DNA from: UBA1664 sp964531715
GTDB lineage: Bacteria; Pseudomonadota; Alphaproteobacteria; Micavibrionales; UBA1664
Direction: 5' to 3'
Assembly (NCBI GenBank): GCA_964531715.1
Contig: CAZHEE010000005.1
Span: 34,690-98,689 of the forward strand
Length of the DNA: 64,000 nt
This document shows, piece after piece, positions 1-9,640 of the stretch; within the stretch, counting starts at the first letter, position 1, and the number at the start of each line of letters is the position of its first letter. A program made the translations under genes and the position numbers. The notes beneath the pieces were generated by a model. It was not told the DNA's origin. It made no database searches and worked only from the letters and a program-made list of their open reading frames with translations.

Positions 1-1
1 C

Positions 2-1246
2 GCCAATTTTATTATTAATCCGAAGCTTGAAGAGTGTCAAAGTGGCTATGATTATATGGCGGCGGTCGGGATTACATTTATGTTTTGCATCGCCATGAAT
101 GTCACTTTGCGTCAAAAAGGGTATTATAATGAGGTCACTGAACCAAGCATGAAACCTCTTATGGATTTGGTTGCGCTTGGCACGGTGTGCGATATGGTGC
201 CACTAATCGATGCAAACCGCCTGTTTGTGAAGTATGGCTTTCATCAGATGGCAACACTCGATAATATCGGTTTAAAAGCACTCCTTGCCGTCTCCAACAT
301 AAAAGGCTTGCCCGATCCATATCATGCAGGCTTTATGCTCGGCCCCAGGATAAATGCAGGGTCGCGCGTCCATCAAAGTGATCTTGGTGCGCAACTGCTT
401 TTGGCAAAAAATGATGATGAGGCAATGCGGCTGGCGTGGCTTCTCAATGATTGTAACGAAAAGCGCAAAATGTTGCAAAAGGATATGACGCGCGAAGCCA
501 TGGCCAAGGCTAAAGAGCATCTTATCAATCATCCGCAATGTCATAGCCTTGTGATTGATGGTCAAGGCTGGCATACGGGGCTGAGCGGTCTGGTCGCAGG
601 TGCGCTTAAAGATAAATATAATAAACCGGCCTGCATCATTGCCTATGTTGAGACAGAAAATGGCAACATTGAGGGCAGGGCATCCGGACGCTCTATAGCA
701 GGTGTTCATCTGGCAAATATTTTCATTGAGGGACAGCAAAATGGCTTGCTTGAAAAAGGCGGCGGGCACGCGATGGCTGGCGGATTTACGATCAAGCCTC
801 AAAATGTCGAGGCTTTCCGCGTATTTTTTGAGGAAAAAACTGTTGAGGCACTGCGTGAGGACAAAGACAGTCAAAATAACAATATCTTGATTGAGAGTTG
901 CCTATCGGTTCAAAGTCTCACCATGCAAACGGCAGATTTATTGATAAATGCCCTTGCCCCATTCGGTATGGGACATCCCGAACCGAATATTATTTTGAGT
1001 GACATATGTATTGATTATGCGGAGCAGGTGGGTGGCAACCACCTCCGCTGTAACATCCGCGATATAAGCGGTGGTCGCGCAATGAAAGCTATGGCTTTTA
1101 AAGCGTTAGAGACGGATCTGGGCACTTTGCTGACACAATCAAAAGGGACGGGCAGAGCACTCCACCTGCATGGTCAGGTCAAGATTAATGAATGGCAAGG
1201 CAATAAAACGGTTGAGTTTCACATTACAGATGCGATGGAGGCTTAG
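2..1246 (+). CDS. recJ: Single-stranded-DNA-specific exonuclease RecJ (5' end outside window)
   Basis: C-terminal part of RecJ, the 5'-3' exonuclease acting on single-stranded DNA in recombination and mismatch repair. The frame is open from base 2 (reading ANFIINPKLEEC) so the true start lies upstream; the ATG at 56 is internal. Visible family motifs are the DHHA1-type segment with the glycine-rich GGGHAMAGGFT near the middle and the earlier stretch LGPRINAGSRV, both typical of RecJ. The stop is followed by a short gap and a tRNA gene. The catalytic DHH half is not in the window, so activity cannot be judged, but nothing in the visible part looks damaged. Confidence 0.95.
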   Translation, partial: ANFIINPKLEECQSGYDYMAAVGITFMFCIAMNVTLRQKGYYNEVTEPSMKPLMDLVALGTVCDMVPLIDANRLFVKYGFHQMATLDNIGLKALLAVSNIKGLPDPYHAGFMLGPRINAGSRVHQSDLGAQLLLAKNDDEAMRLAWLLNDCNEKRKMLQKDMTREAMAKAKEHLINHPQCHSLVIDGQGWHTGLSGLVAGALKDKYNKPACIIAYVETENGNIEGRASGRSIAGVHLANIFIEGQQNGLLEKGGGHAMAGGFTIKPQNVEAFRVFFEEKTVEALREDKDSQNNNILIESCLSVQSLTMQTADLLINALAPFGMGHPEPNIILSDICIDYAEQVGGNHLRCNIRDISGGRAMKAMAFKALETDLGTLLTQSKGTGRALHLHGQVKINEWQGNKTVEFHITDAMEA

Positions 1247-1339
1247 AAAAATTGCAAAAAAGGCTTGATTTCATGTGCCGAAACCCATTATATACATTCA
1301 ACCAAGGCAAAATCTGGAATTTGCACGATTTTTAATCAT

Positions 1340-1415
1340 GTCCCGTTCGTCTAGAGGCCTAGGACACCGCCCTTTCACGGCGGCAACACGGGTTCGAATC
1401 CCGTACGGGATGCCA
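1340..1415 (+). tRNA. tRNA-Glu (anticodon TTC)
   Basis: Full cloverleaf with encoded CCA. The acceptor stem is GTCCCGT at 1340-1346 pairing with ACGGGAT, with one G-T pair at the first position. The anticodon stem CCGCC/GGCGG encloses the loop CTTTCAC, giving anticodon TTC at 1374-1376. The T arm has the standard TTCGAAT loop. It stands between recJ and the helicase gene on the same strand. Confidence 0.97.
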
Positions 1416-1474
1416 TTAAATAAACGGATTTAAATACTTAAACAGATTATTGATAACAAACGAAAAATTCTGAT

Positions 1475-2746
1475 TTGACCATATCCAATTTTGATGATTT
1501 AGGACTTCATAATGACATTTTAAAAGCTGTCAAAGAGGTCGGCTATGAAACCCCCACTGAAATTCAGGCAAAGGCCATTCCTGCAATTTTGATGATGAAG
1601 GATATTATCGGCATTGCCCAGACGGGAACGGGTAAAACAGGCGCATTCACGCTTCCGATGATTGAGGTTTTACAAGGTGGCGTTGCAAAGGCACGCATGC
1701 CGCGTGCGTTGGTTTTGACACCGACAAGGGAGCTGGCCGCACAGGTTGCCGAAAATATAGAGCTTTATTCAAAATATTTACACCTCAGCCATGCCTTAAT
1801 TGTGGGTGGAGTTCAAGCGAATGATCAGATTGCCAAGCTTGAGCGTGGCGTTGACATTTTGATTGCAACACCCGGGAGGCTTTTGGATTTGCAAGAGCGC
1901 GGTAATGTCCTTTTGCGTGATATCAAGTTTCTTGTGATTGACGAGGCCGACCGCATGCTCGATATGGGGTTTATTCCTGACATTGAGAAAATTATTGGCT
2001 TCCTGCCTGCGCTACGTCAAAATTTATTATTTTCTGCGACTATGCCAAAGCCTATTCAGAAATTGGCTGAAAAGCTGATGGATAATCCAAAAGTTATTGA
2101 GATAGAACGCCAATCTTCGACAACGGCCAATGTCACCCAGAAATTAATCATTGTTCAAAATGAAGCCTCAAAAGTGGGTCATCTGGTTCAATTTTTGAAA
2201 GATAAGCAAGTCGATTCCGCCTTTATCTTTTGTAATCGTAAGCGCGATATTGATAAATATGCCGTTGCGCTTGAGAAGGCAGGTATAAAGGCAAGCCCGC
2301 TCCATGGTGATATGTCACAATCGGCGCGGACAAGCACGCTTCAGAAATTCAAGGATAGAGAGCTAGATATCTTGGTGTGTAGTGACGTTGCCGCGCGTGG
2401 TATTGATGTGTCCGATGTCTCTCATGTTTTTAATATGGATTTGCCAACAAATGCGGAAGATTACGTCCACCGTATCGGCAGGACTGGCCGTGCAGGTAAA
2501 GAAGGTGAAGCCTTTAGTTTTGTAGTGCTTAAAACAGATGAAAAATATCTGGAAGCGATTGAGGGCATAATCGGAAATGCAATTGGGCGCATAGAGCTTA
2601 CAAAGCCAAAAATAGTCAAAACAGATCAAAAACAGGTCAAAAACAAGTCAAATTCGCGTCAAAAAAGTCAAAATGAGGTCATTGACACTGATTCACCAAT
2701 CGGTTTCGGGAATGATTTGCCTGACTTTATGGCGATTGGTCGTTAA
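1475..2746 (+). CDS. DEAD-box ATP-dependent RNA helicase, RhlE-like
   Basis: RNA helicase of 423 residues, expected to unwind RNA duplexes during ribosome assembly or mRNA decay. All core motifs are present in order: AQTGTGKT (motif I), PTRELA (Ia), DEAD (II), SAT (III), and HRIGRTGR (VI). The tail after about residue 370 is lysine and glutamine rich, as in RhlE/DeaD-type proteins, and suits RNA contact. The best start is TTG at 1475, giving MTISNFDDLGL, the usual N-terminus; no ATG fits and no strong ribosome binding site is visible. The subfamily (RhlE, RhlB, DbpA) is inferred from overall similarity only. Confidence 0.92.
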   Translation: MTISNFDDLGLHNDILKAVKEVGYETPTEIQAKAIPAILMMKDIIGIAQTGTGKTGAFTLPMIEVLQGGVAKARMPRALVLTPTRELAAQVAENIELYSKYLHLSHALIVGGVQANDQIAKLERGVDILIATPGRLLDLQERGNVLLRDIKFLVIDEADRMLDMGFIPDIEKIIGFLPALRQNLLFSATMPKPIQKLAEKLMDNPKVIEIERQSSTTANVTQKLIIVQNEASKVGHLVQFLKDKQVDSAFIFCNRKRDIDKYAVALEKAGIKASPLHGDMSQSARTSTLQKFKDRELDILVCSDVAARGIDVSDVSHVFNMDLPTNAEDYVHRIGRTGRAGKEGEAFSFVVLKTDEKYLEAIEGIIGNAIGRIELTKPKIVKTDQKQVKNKSNSRQKSQNEVIDTDSPIGFGNDLPDFMAIGR

Positions 2747-2798
2747 TGGCCTTAAAAGCTTTGTTGACAGTATAGAGCGGCGCTCTCAAAATAACAGT

Positions 2799-5015
2799 AT
2801 GTTTTCAATGCATTTTACCGTCACTTTTTTCTTAATGCTTGTCACGGTATGCGCTTTTCATATGACTGCACATGCGCAGGTAACTGTTCAAACATTTGTT
2901 AATTCTGACCTCCTCATTTATAATCAGGACAGTAATATCGTTGAGGCGAGCGGCAATGTTGTGATTACTCAAGGCAGTCGAACTCTTGAAGCGGATAAGG
3001 TCAGCTATAATCTTGATATGGATGAAGCGGTGGCGAGTGGCAATGTTATCCTGCGCGATATAGATGGCAGTATTCATTATGCCGATGATTTTACGCTCAG
3101 TAATGCCATGACAGAAGGTTTTGTCAGCAGTCTTTATACGGTACTCGATGACGGCTCGCGCCTGTGGGCTGCGCGCGCGGTACGTGAAACCCCTGACAAA
3201 CATGTTCTTGAAAAGGCGCGCTATACACCATGTCAGGCTTGCGAGATAAACCCTGACCGTAAGCCGGCATGGGCTTTGCGGGCATCCGAAGTGACGCATA
3301 ATCAAGAGACGGCCTCTATTCAATATGAAGATGTCTGGTTTGAAGCTTGGGGTCAACCTGTGGCCTATATCCCTTATTTTAGCCACCCTGACGGCTCAAT
3401 AGACCAAAAAAGCGGTTTTTTAGCCCCGGTCGTCGGTTTTGGAAGTGATTACGGTTTTAATGCGATGAGTAGTTATTACTGGGCCATTGCGCCTGATTTC
3501 GATGCGACAATCGGCGCGCGTGTTTTTACAAAAGCACAGCCTCAACTTAATCTTGAGCTGAGAAAACGATATGAGAATGCAGCTGTAACGGCTATCGGCT
3601 CGGCCACATATTCTGACCGAATTGACAGTGTAAATGGTATAAGTATCGCGCGTGATGATGAGTTTCGCGGCCACTTGGAACTGGACAGCCTTTGGAACAT
3701 AAACCAATATTGGCGTGCAGGAACGGATTTAAAGGTCACAACAGACGAGCAATATTTGGAACAATATGATATTGAAGAAGATGAGGATGTTTTGACCAAT
3801 CGAATTTTTGCAGAGCGATTTGAAAATCGTGATTATGCCTCGGTTGAATTGCTGGCTTTTCAGGACTTGCGGCTTGATACAGATGTTGACCAGCCGAATG
3901 CGCTACCCTATGCCAATATGTCTTTTATCAGCAAGCCTGATTCGGCTTTGGGTGGTCGTTTGCAGTGGGATAATTCATTTTTAAGCTTGTTTCGCGAGGG
4001 TAATGACCAGGATGTAAATCGCGTAAGCAGCCGCATTGCATGGCACAGACAAGATATATTACCTGCCGGTTTAACCACCAAAACCGAATTATCCCTCAGA
4101 GGTGACGCTTACTATACTTCTGACCGTGATATTGCAAAGGTAGATCCGACCGAAGATGATGCGCAATTTGATACACGTTTGATACCGACCGCCAATATTG
4201 AGGTTGCATATCCGCTTCAAAAACAGGTCATAAGAGGTCAAATTCGGGTCAAGCCTAAGCTTGGTTTAACCGCTCGCCCTGATGTGGATAATGATAGTGA
4301 TATCCCAAATGAGGATAGTATTGACGCTCAAATTGATGTGACAAATTTGTTTGAGGCTGACCGTTTTCCGGGTCTTGACCGCGTTGAGGATCGTAGCCGC
4401 ATCAATTATGGTGTTGAAACAGGTTTTTATACAGATGAAGGTGACCGCTATACTGCAGAAATCGGGCAATCTTATCGCCTTGATGATGAGGATAATCCTT
4501 TTCCGAATGGCTCAGGCTTTGAGGAGCAAGCCTCGGACATTGTCGGGCAAATTGGCGCAAGTGTTAATGATGCGCGGCATAACCTAAATTACCGTTTTCA
4601 ATTAAATGGGCAAAGTTTGAATGCAGAACGCCACGAAATTTTTGGCTCAACAAGGGTTAAAAACACACAATTATCCGCGATTTATTTCTTTGAAAAAGGT
4701 GCGGAGAATACAGAATTTACCGAGAGTAGGGAGCAAGTCACGGCAGCCCTGACGCAACAGGTTGGCGATAGCTGGACCGTCCGGGCAGGCGCACTTTATG
4801 ACCTTGGTGAAGAGCCGGGTTTGCGTCGATCAAGCCTCGGTATTGCCTATGATGATGAATGTTACGGGGTGTCAGCAGAGGTGCAGCGTGAGCTGCAACG
4901 TGAGGCATCAGGGTCAAATGACACGACAGTTTTTCTCCGTTTTCGCCTGAAAAATCTGGGAGAGTTTGAGGCGACCGCCTATGATTACAGCTCACCTGTA
5001 GGGGGGGCATTATGA
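2799..5015 (+). CDS. lptD: LPS-assembly outer-membrane protein LptD
   Basis: Outer-membrane translocon that inserts lipopolysaccharide into the outer leaflet together with LptE. The chosen ATG at 2799 gives a clean signal peptide (about 27 residues ending AHAQ); the open frame extends upstream into the helicase gene, but that start has no support. Residues about 30-110 form an OstA/LptA-like jellyroll (DLLIYNQDSN, then repeats of ASGNV), followed by a large beta-barrel rich in aromatic and acidic residues; 738 residues is normal for the family. The stop overlaps the next start by four bases. In many proteobacteria surA, pdxA and ksgA follow lptD; here a transporter does. The gene implies an LPS-bearing outer membrane. 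Confidence 0.9.
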   Translation: MFSMHFTVTFFLMLVTVCAFHMTAHAQVTVQTFVNSDLLIYNQDSNIVEASGNVVITQGSRTLEADKVSYNLDMDEAVASGNVILRDIDGSIHYADDFTLSNAMTEGFVSSLYTVLDDGSRLWAARAVRETPDKHVLEKARYTPCQACEINPDRKPAWALRASEVTHNQETASIQYEDVWFEAWGQPVAYIPYFSHPDGSIDQKSGFLAPVVGFGSDYGFNAMSSYYWAIAPDFDATIGARVFTKAQPQLNLELRKRYENAAVTAIGSATYSDRIDSVNGISIARDDEFRGHLELDSLWNINQYWRAGTDLKVTTDEQYLEQYDIEEDEDVLTNRIFAERFENRDYASVELLAFQDLRLDTDVDQPNALPYANMSFISKPDSALGGRLQWDNSFLSLFREGNDQDVNRVSSRIAWHRQDILPAGLTTKTELSLRGDAYYTSDRDIAKVDPTEDDAQFDTRLIPTANIEVAYPLQKQVIRGQIRVKPKLGLTARPDVDNDSDIPNEDSIDAQIDVTNLFEADRFPGLDRVEDRSRINYGVETGFYTDEGDRYTAEIGQSYRLDDEDNPFPNGSGFEEQASDIVGQIGASVNDARHNLNYRFQLNGQSLNAERHEIFGSTRVKNTQLSAIYFFEKGAENTEFTESREQVTAALTQQVGDSWTVRAGALYDLGEEPGLRRSSLGIAYDDECYGVSAEVQRELQREASGSNDTTVFLRFRLKNLGEFEATAYDYSSPVGGAL

Positions 5016-6877
5016 TAGATTTACCGATGCAAATGCATATGTGGTTCGGGATAATCGTGACCTTGCTTGCGGTTTACTCATTTGCAAAGGAAAAAATTTC
5101 CCTTGAAATGACGGCTTTGTCACTGGTTGCTGTCTTGTTGATATATGGGCAGATTTTTCCTGTCAATGATGCGGCAGGGGATAATCTTTTAAACCCGACA
5201 AGCCTTCTGGCAGGCTTTGCCAATCCATCACTCATGGCGGTTCTTGCGCTCCTGATTATGGGGCAGGGGATGCTACAGACGGAGGCGTTGCGCCCGATAA
5301 CGCAGCTTTTTAAGGTCAAAAACAAGTCATGGGGCAAAATTGCGGTTATTTTGCTTATACTTTTTGTGCTTGTCGCATCAGCTTTTATGAATAATACACC
5401 GCTTGTTATTCTTGCGATTCCAATCCTTCAGGTGCTGTGCAACAATATTCAGATACCGCAATCAAAGGTCATGATACCGCTTAGTTTCGGGGCAATTTTA
5501 GGGGGGATGACCACTCTTATCGGGTCATCCACAAACCTTTTGGTGTCAAGTGCCATGACCGATATTGGGTTTGAGCCGCTTGATTTTTTTGAATTTACAA
5601 TCGTCGGGGCAATGATGGCCGCGGTCGGTTTCATCTATGTTGCCTTCATATTACCGTTTTTACTGCCGAATCGTGAATCGCTTGCCAATCACTTGTCGGG
5701 TCAGGATAAGCAATTTATTGCCGAAATTGATATTGAGGAGGGAAGCGCGCTGATTGGCGTTGAATGCGTCAATGGCAAATTTCCGAAGATGCCGGACATG
5801 AATATCCGCATGATCCAACGCTCAGGTCACGTTATTTTGCCGCCTTTTGAAGGCTATACCATTCATAAAGGCGATATCATTATTGTTGCGGCAACACGGT
5901 CCGCGTTAACAGATGTTCTCGGTTCCAATCCGGGCTTTTTGATTTCCGACCATGAAATTGAAAATGTTATTGAGAATGAAGAGGATGATAACGCCGAGAA
6001 CGAAGAAGGGTATGAGCTGAATACGCGTGTTTTGGCCGAAGTTATGATTACGCCGACATCGCGCTTGATTGATATGTCGTTGGAACAAGCGGGGTTTGAT
6101 AAACAATATGGCGCGGTCGTGCTGGGTATTCAACGCCGTGCGCGGGTTGTGCGCCGCCGTCTCGGTCGTGTAAAATTAGAGGCAGGGGATGTTTTGCTGA
6201 TTGCAGGATCGCAGGCATCGCTTGACCAAATGCGGTCCAGCACAGATTTTATTGTTATGGCAGGGAGCATTAAAGATATGCCGCTGACCTCTAAAGCACC
6301 GATAGCCATGGCAATATTCTTGGCGACAATCGGCTCGGCAGCCCTTGGCTTTTTACCAATTCCAGTGGCCTCGATTGCGGGTGCGATGGCCATGATTGCA
6401 ACGGGATGTTTGAATTTGAAGCAAGCCTTACGCGCCGTTGACCGCAAGATTTATCTGCTTGTTGGTGCGGCGCTTGCGCTTGGTACCGTTCTTCAAGTCA
6501 CAAAAGGCGCGGCGGCAATGGCTGATGTGCTGACCATTATGCCTTATGCAGATGATCCGCTTGTGTTAGCGTCCGTCTTGTTCATTTTGGTGGCGATTAC
6601 AACCAATCTGCTCACCAATAATGCTTGCGCTATTCTTTACACGCCGATTGCAATGAATTTGGCGATTAATGCCAATATTGACCCTTATATTTTCGCCGTT
6701 GTGGTTGTGATGGGGGCGAATTGCTCCTTCGCGTCACCGATTGGGTATCAGACGAATTTAATGGTCATGGGCCCGGGGCATTACAGGTTTAAGGACTTCA
6801 TGAAGGCAGGGATACCGCTCATTATCGTGATGTGGATTACATTCACACTCATCGCAAAATATTATTATGGGTTATAA
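5012..6877 (+). CDS. SLC13/DASS-family permease with central TrkA-C (RCK_C) domains
   Basis: Membrane transporter of 621 residues, probably a sodium-coupled anion carrier for a dicarboxylate, sulfate or a similar ion. About five hydrophobic helices precede two soluble TrkA-C-like regulatory domains (about residues 230-410), which contain patterns such as GDIIIVAATRSAL and GDVLLIAGS; another set of helices follows. The SLC13 signature shows as IGSSTNLLVSSAM in the first half and SFASPIGYQTNLMVMGPG in the second. The ATG overlaps the lptD stop (ATGA), so the two are probably co-translated. Substrate cannot be read from sequence. Confidence 0.88.
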   Translation: MIDLPMQMHMWFGIIVTLLAVYSFAKEKISLEMTALSLVAVLLIYGQIFPVNDAAGDNLLNPTSLLAGFANPSLMAVLALLIMGQGMLQTEALRPITQLFKVKNKSWGKIAVILLILFVLVASAFMNNTPLVILAIPILQVLCNNIQIPQSKVMIPLSFGAILGGMTTLIGSSTNLLVSSAMTDIGFEPLDFFEFTIVGAMMAAVGFIYVAFILPFLLPNRESLANHLSGQDKQFIAEIDIEEGSALIGVECVNGKFPKMPDMNIRMIQRSGHVILPPFEGYTIHKGDIIIVAATRSALTDVLGSNPGFLISDHEIENVIENEEDDNAENEEGYELNTRVLAEVMITPTSRLIDMSLEQAGFDKQYGAVVLGIQRRARVVRRRLGRVKLEAGDVLLIAGSQASLDQMRSSTDFIVMAGSIKDMPLTSKAPIAMAIFLATIGSAALGFLPIPVASIAGAMAMIATGCLNLKQALRAVDRKIYLLVGAALALGTVLQVTKGAAAMADVLTIMPYADDPLVLASVLFILVAITTNLLTNNACAILYTPIAMNLAINANIDPYIFAVVVVMGANCSFASPIGYQTNLMVMGPGHYRFKDFMKAGIPLIIVMWITFTLIAKYYYGL

Positions 6878-6967
6878 TTAATATATAAGAATAACAGATA
6901 AATTTTCAGCATGAGTTGTAACATTATAATTCCTATTAAAACATGATTATAAAAGAAATTTTAATTA

Positions 6968-7095
6968 ACTAAGTGTAGGATTCATTAGGCTTATCAAGTA
7001 ATGATTGCAGCTTTGAAGATATCGGCTCATCGGTGATAACACCCTGAAATTCCTTGCACCATCTGAGATGTGGAAATGCGTTTCACTAAGTGTAG
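6968..7095. repeat. Short direct repeat ACTAAGTGTAG at the ends of two gene remnants
   Basis: The 11-base word ACTAAGTGTAG occurs at 6968-6978 and again at 7085-7095, 117 bases apart. On the minus strand each copy supplies the stop codon of a reading frame ending in YT. It may be a duplication scar from an insertion or deletion event. Confidence 0.5.
6969..7082 (-). pseudogene. Possible 3' remnant of an unidentified gene
   Basis: Minus-strand frame with no start, reading NAFPHLRWCKEFQGVITDEP and ending at the stop at 6969-6971. The text looks like real protein (perhaps the C-terminus of a glutathione-S-transferase-like protein, which often has FPHLxRW), but it is only 37 residues and directly follows two stop codons. 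I list it as a possible gene tail stranded between the transporter and the dead transposase; the identification is weak. Confidence 0.25.
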
Positions 7096-7355
7096 TAATT
7101 TACAGAGGTTAATATAATAATATCATTGTTCCGCCAACTAACAAAACGGCGGTGCTTATTGCTCCCATCGTCATAAGCTGGTGGTAGATCGTACCATAAT
7201 GCCCTATGCCATAATCCAAAATATGGCGTTGATAAATTGAAGATTAACCGTGGTTTGTCCGCTCCCCTACGCCCCTCACGACCTGGAAGCCGAGGTTTCA
7301 AAAATACCCTTGTCTTATATGATATATCGTGTCTAATGTGAGCCTTTATAGTCAT
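7086..7355 (-). pseudogene. IS5-family transposase N-terminal fragment
   Basis: Minus-strand 89-codon frame. It contains LPGREGRRGADKPRLIFN and then WYDLPPAYDDGSNKHRRF, matching the N-terminal part of IS5-family transposases (LPGxxGxxGR...DNRxFVNAV and WRDLPxxYGxWxxVHxRF). The rest of the transposase, including the DDE residues, is absent and no terminal inverted repeats are evident. It sits just downstream of lnt. The surrounding 6878-7371 gap holds only this, the possible gene tail and AT-rich spacer. Confidence 0.65.
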
Positions 7356-7371
7356 TTTGAACCCTTTCTTT

Positions 7372-8781
7372 TTAAAAAAATCTTATATTTGCAATCTCGC
7401 GACTGCGATATTTAGTAATGGCCACAGTTTTTTGCTCATTCAGCAAGGTTGCTGAATAAATAAGACCTTCGCCAGAGATGAGCCCACTGATACCATTGCC
7501 GGATAATCTTAAAACCGGTCGGCCTGTCTCCCGCGCGCGGAAGATAGCATGGTCAAAATGCTGATAAGGCCCTGCCGTTTCCCCGAACCAGGCATCATTC
7601 GTGATATTGAGAATGAGAGCATTATTATTAACCGCCCTGGCATAGCGCGAAAAAATAATCTCATAGCAAATTTGAGGGAGAATATTGAAATTAAATGAAG
7701 GCAGATTAATTATGCGTGGTTTCTCACCCGTTTGAAAGCCGCTCACGCCCGTCAGAGTGCCTAGATTGAATGGCATATATTCTCCAAACGGCACAAGATG
7801 ATGCTTATTATAGATGTCTATAATCTCTCCGTTTGTATCAAGAATAGCCATCGCATTATAGAAGCCATCGGCATTCTGATAAAGATACCCCGTGATGAGA
7901 AGGCTTCCCTTGGGTAGCGTGTTTAAAAACTGATAAAACTGATTTTGGAGATCAGGGTAGCTCAATAAATTTTGAGAAATTGCCGTTTCAGGCCAGATGA
8001 TGATATGAGACTCTCTACTTATTATAGCGTCTTCACTCATGGTTATATAGCGGTCAAGATTGCGATCAATATAATCCGCATTCCATTTTTCGGTCTGCGG
8101 AATATTCGCCTGGACCATGATGATGTTATCGAGCGAGCCAAGGCTTTGAGTGTTTGTCTTTATCTCGAACGGAAAAAATAATAAGCAGAGTAGGGAGGCG
8201 TAAGTTACTCCTACAAAAATTTTTGTTTTTGCTTTCAAAGTCAAAATCAATGCAGGCAAGCAAAAGAGTATAATTGTTAAACTGTTCAAGCCGTAAAATC
8301 CGATATGGGGAAGAATGCTCATCATCAACTCGGTTTGAACCCAACCATGGGCGGGCATATTCCATGGGAAGCCTGTTAAAATATGCCCACGAAAAAAATC
8401 CGCAACACAAAGCATGATGATTATCAAAGGCAATTTGAATTTCTTATTCATAGCTGTCGGGGTAAGACATACCGCAGGAATAAGGCTTAACAGAAACGGC
8501 AATCCCGCGAATGAAAGCGGCAACGCCCACCACCATGTTTCAATCTCGACAAACAGGCTGGACGAAATCCAATAGAGACTGCTTAAAAAATAGCCAAAGA
8601 AAAAGACAAATCCGTATGTGAAGGCTTGTTTCCATGAATGTGATTGATAGATCACATAGGTCAGAATGCTATAGCCTATTGCCATCAACGGCCAAGCGTA
8701 AACAGGTGCCATGGCAAGCGCACTGAAACACCCTGAACAAAAAAGAAGCGTTCTAGGTGTTTTGAGAATTTGCTGCTTCAC
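7372..8781 (-). CDS. lnt: Apolipoprotein N-acyltransferase Lnt
   Basis: Inner-membrane enzyme that adds the third acyl chain to the N-terminal cysteine of lipoproteins. The first about 200 residues form hydrophobic helices; the remainder is a periplasmic nitrilase-like domain. The Glu-Lys-Cys catalytic triad is visible: Glu in WPETAIS (about 265), Lys in YNKHHLVPFGE (about 325) and Cys in PQICYEI (about 371). Length 469 is slightly short but complete. Its start lies inside the end of corC (29-base overlap), the usual corC-lnt arrangement, so the genes are translationally linked. Several lipoproteins in this window would be its substrates. Confidence 0.94.
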   Translation of the reverse strand: MKQQILKTPRTLLFCSGCFSALAMAPVYAWPLMAIGYSILTYVIYQSHSWKQAFTYGFVFFFGYFLSSLYWISSSLFVEIETWWWALPLSFAGLPFLLSLIPAVCLTPTAMNKKFKLPLIIIMLCVADFFRGHILTGFPWNMPAHGWVQTELMMSILPHIGFYGLNSLTIILFCLPALILTLKAKTKIFVGVTYASLLCLLFFPFEIKTNTQSLGSLDNIIMVQANIPQTEKWNADYIDRNLDRYITMSEDAIISRESHIIIWPETAISQNLLSYPDLQNQFYQFLNTLPKGSLLITGYLYQNADGFYNAMAILDTNGEIIDIYNKHHLVPFGEYMPFNLGTLTGVSGFQTGEKPRIINLPSFNFNILPQICYEIIFSRYARAVNNNALILNITNDAWFGETAGPYQHFDHAIFRARETGRPVLRLSGNGISGLISGEGLIYSATLLNEQKTVAITKYRSREIANIRFF

Positions 8782-9625
8782 GCGCCTTGTCCAAATTACG
8801 AATTTTCAGGCGGTTGATACGACGCGGCCCTGCATCTAAAATTTCGAATTCCATACCATTCTCATGGGTGATGATTTCGCCTCGGGCAGGGACGTAACCT
8901 GCAATCGAGAAAACTAAACCGCCGAGCGTGTCGGCCTCCTCATGGTCATCTTCAGTGAAAAATTTGCCGAATTTTTCTTCAAATTCTTCCAATTCAACAC
9001 GGCCTTCACCAAGGATTGTGCCATCTTGCCGCTCAACCAAAATTGTATGGTTGGATGTGTCATATTCATCCTCAATCTCTCCAATGATTGATTCGATAAT
9101 ATCACCGAGCGTGATCAGCCCGTCTATGCCGCCATATTCATCGACAATAAGAACCATATGCTTGCGCTTTTCCTTCATAAATAAAATCAAATCGGAGACA
9201 GGCATAGCGGGGGAGACAATTGGAATAGGGCGCACAAGGTCGGCAATCGCAATCGGTTTGCCTTTGGCAAGACTTGCAATCATATCCTTAATGTGAATTG
9301 TCCCAATAATATCGTCTAGATGCTCTTTATAAACCGGAAAGCGGCTATATTGATGCTCGGCGAGAAGTGACATTAATTCTTCCTGTGTCGCTTTTGCCTC
9401 AAGCGCGATGATATCCGCACGCGGTACCATCACATCTTCGGCTGTTTTTTCCTGTAATTTCAGGATATTGGCAATAAGAGTTTTTTCATGAGAATTATCA
9501 ATTTTTAAGCCATTGGCATTGTCATTATTATTCTCGCCATGATCCTCGATAATTTCCTCAATCGCTTCTTTTAATGATTGATTGTCATTGCGCGGTTTAA
9601 AGAGCTTTTTAATTAGTGTGTTCAT
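8753..9625 (-). CDS. corC: CorC/TlyC-type protein with CBS-domain pair
   Basis: Cytosolic CorC/HlyC-family protein of 290 residues, associated with magnesium and cobalt homeostasis or membrane ion export. A short basic N-terminus precedes two CBS domains (VMVPRADIIAL about residue 70, then MVLIVDEYGGIDGLITLGD about residue 155). A C-terminal transporter-associated CorC_HlyC domain includes DTLGGLVFSIAGYVPARGE. It lies 15 bases downstream of ybeY and overlaps lnt, in the conserved phoH-ybeY-corC-lnt order. It lacks the transmembrane DUF21 domain, so it is the soluble CorC form. Confidence 0.92.
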   Translation of the reverse strand: MNTLIKKLFKPRNDNQSLKEAIEEIIEDHGENNNDNANGLKIDNSHEKTLIANILKLQEKTAEDVMVPRADIIALEAKATQEELMSLLAEHQYSRFPVYKEHLDDIIGTIHIKDMIASLAKGKPIAIADLVRPIPIVSPAMPVSDLILFMKEKRKHMVLIVDEYGGIDGLITLGDIIESIIGEIEDEYDTSNHTILVERQDGTILGEGRVELEEFEEKFGKFFTEDDHEEADTLGGLVFSIAGYVPARGEIITHENGMEFEILDAGPRRINRLKIRNLDKAREAANSQNT

Positions 9626-9640
9626 ATTTTTTGATTTAGA

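Noticed and set aside
2673..2798. lptD start inside the helicase gene
   Set aside because: The extension is not signal-like, whereas the start at 2799 gives a complete signal peptide.
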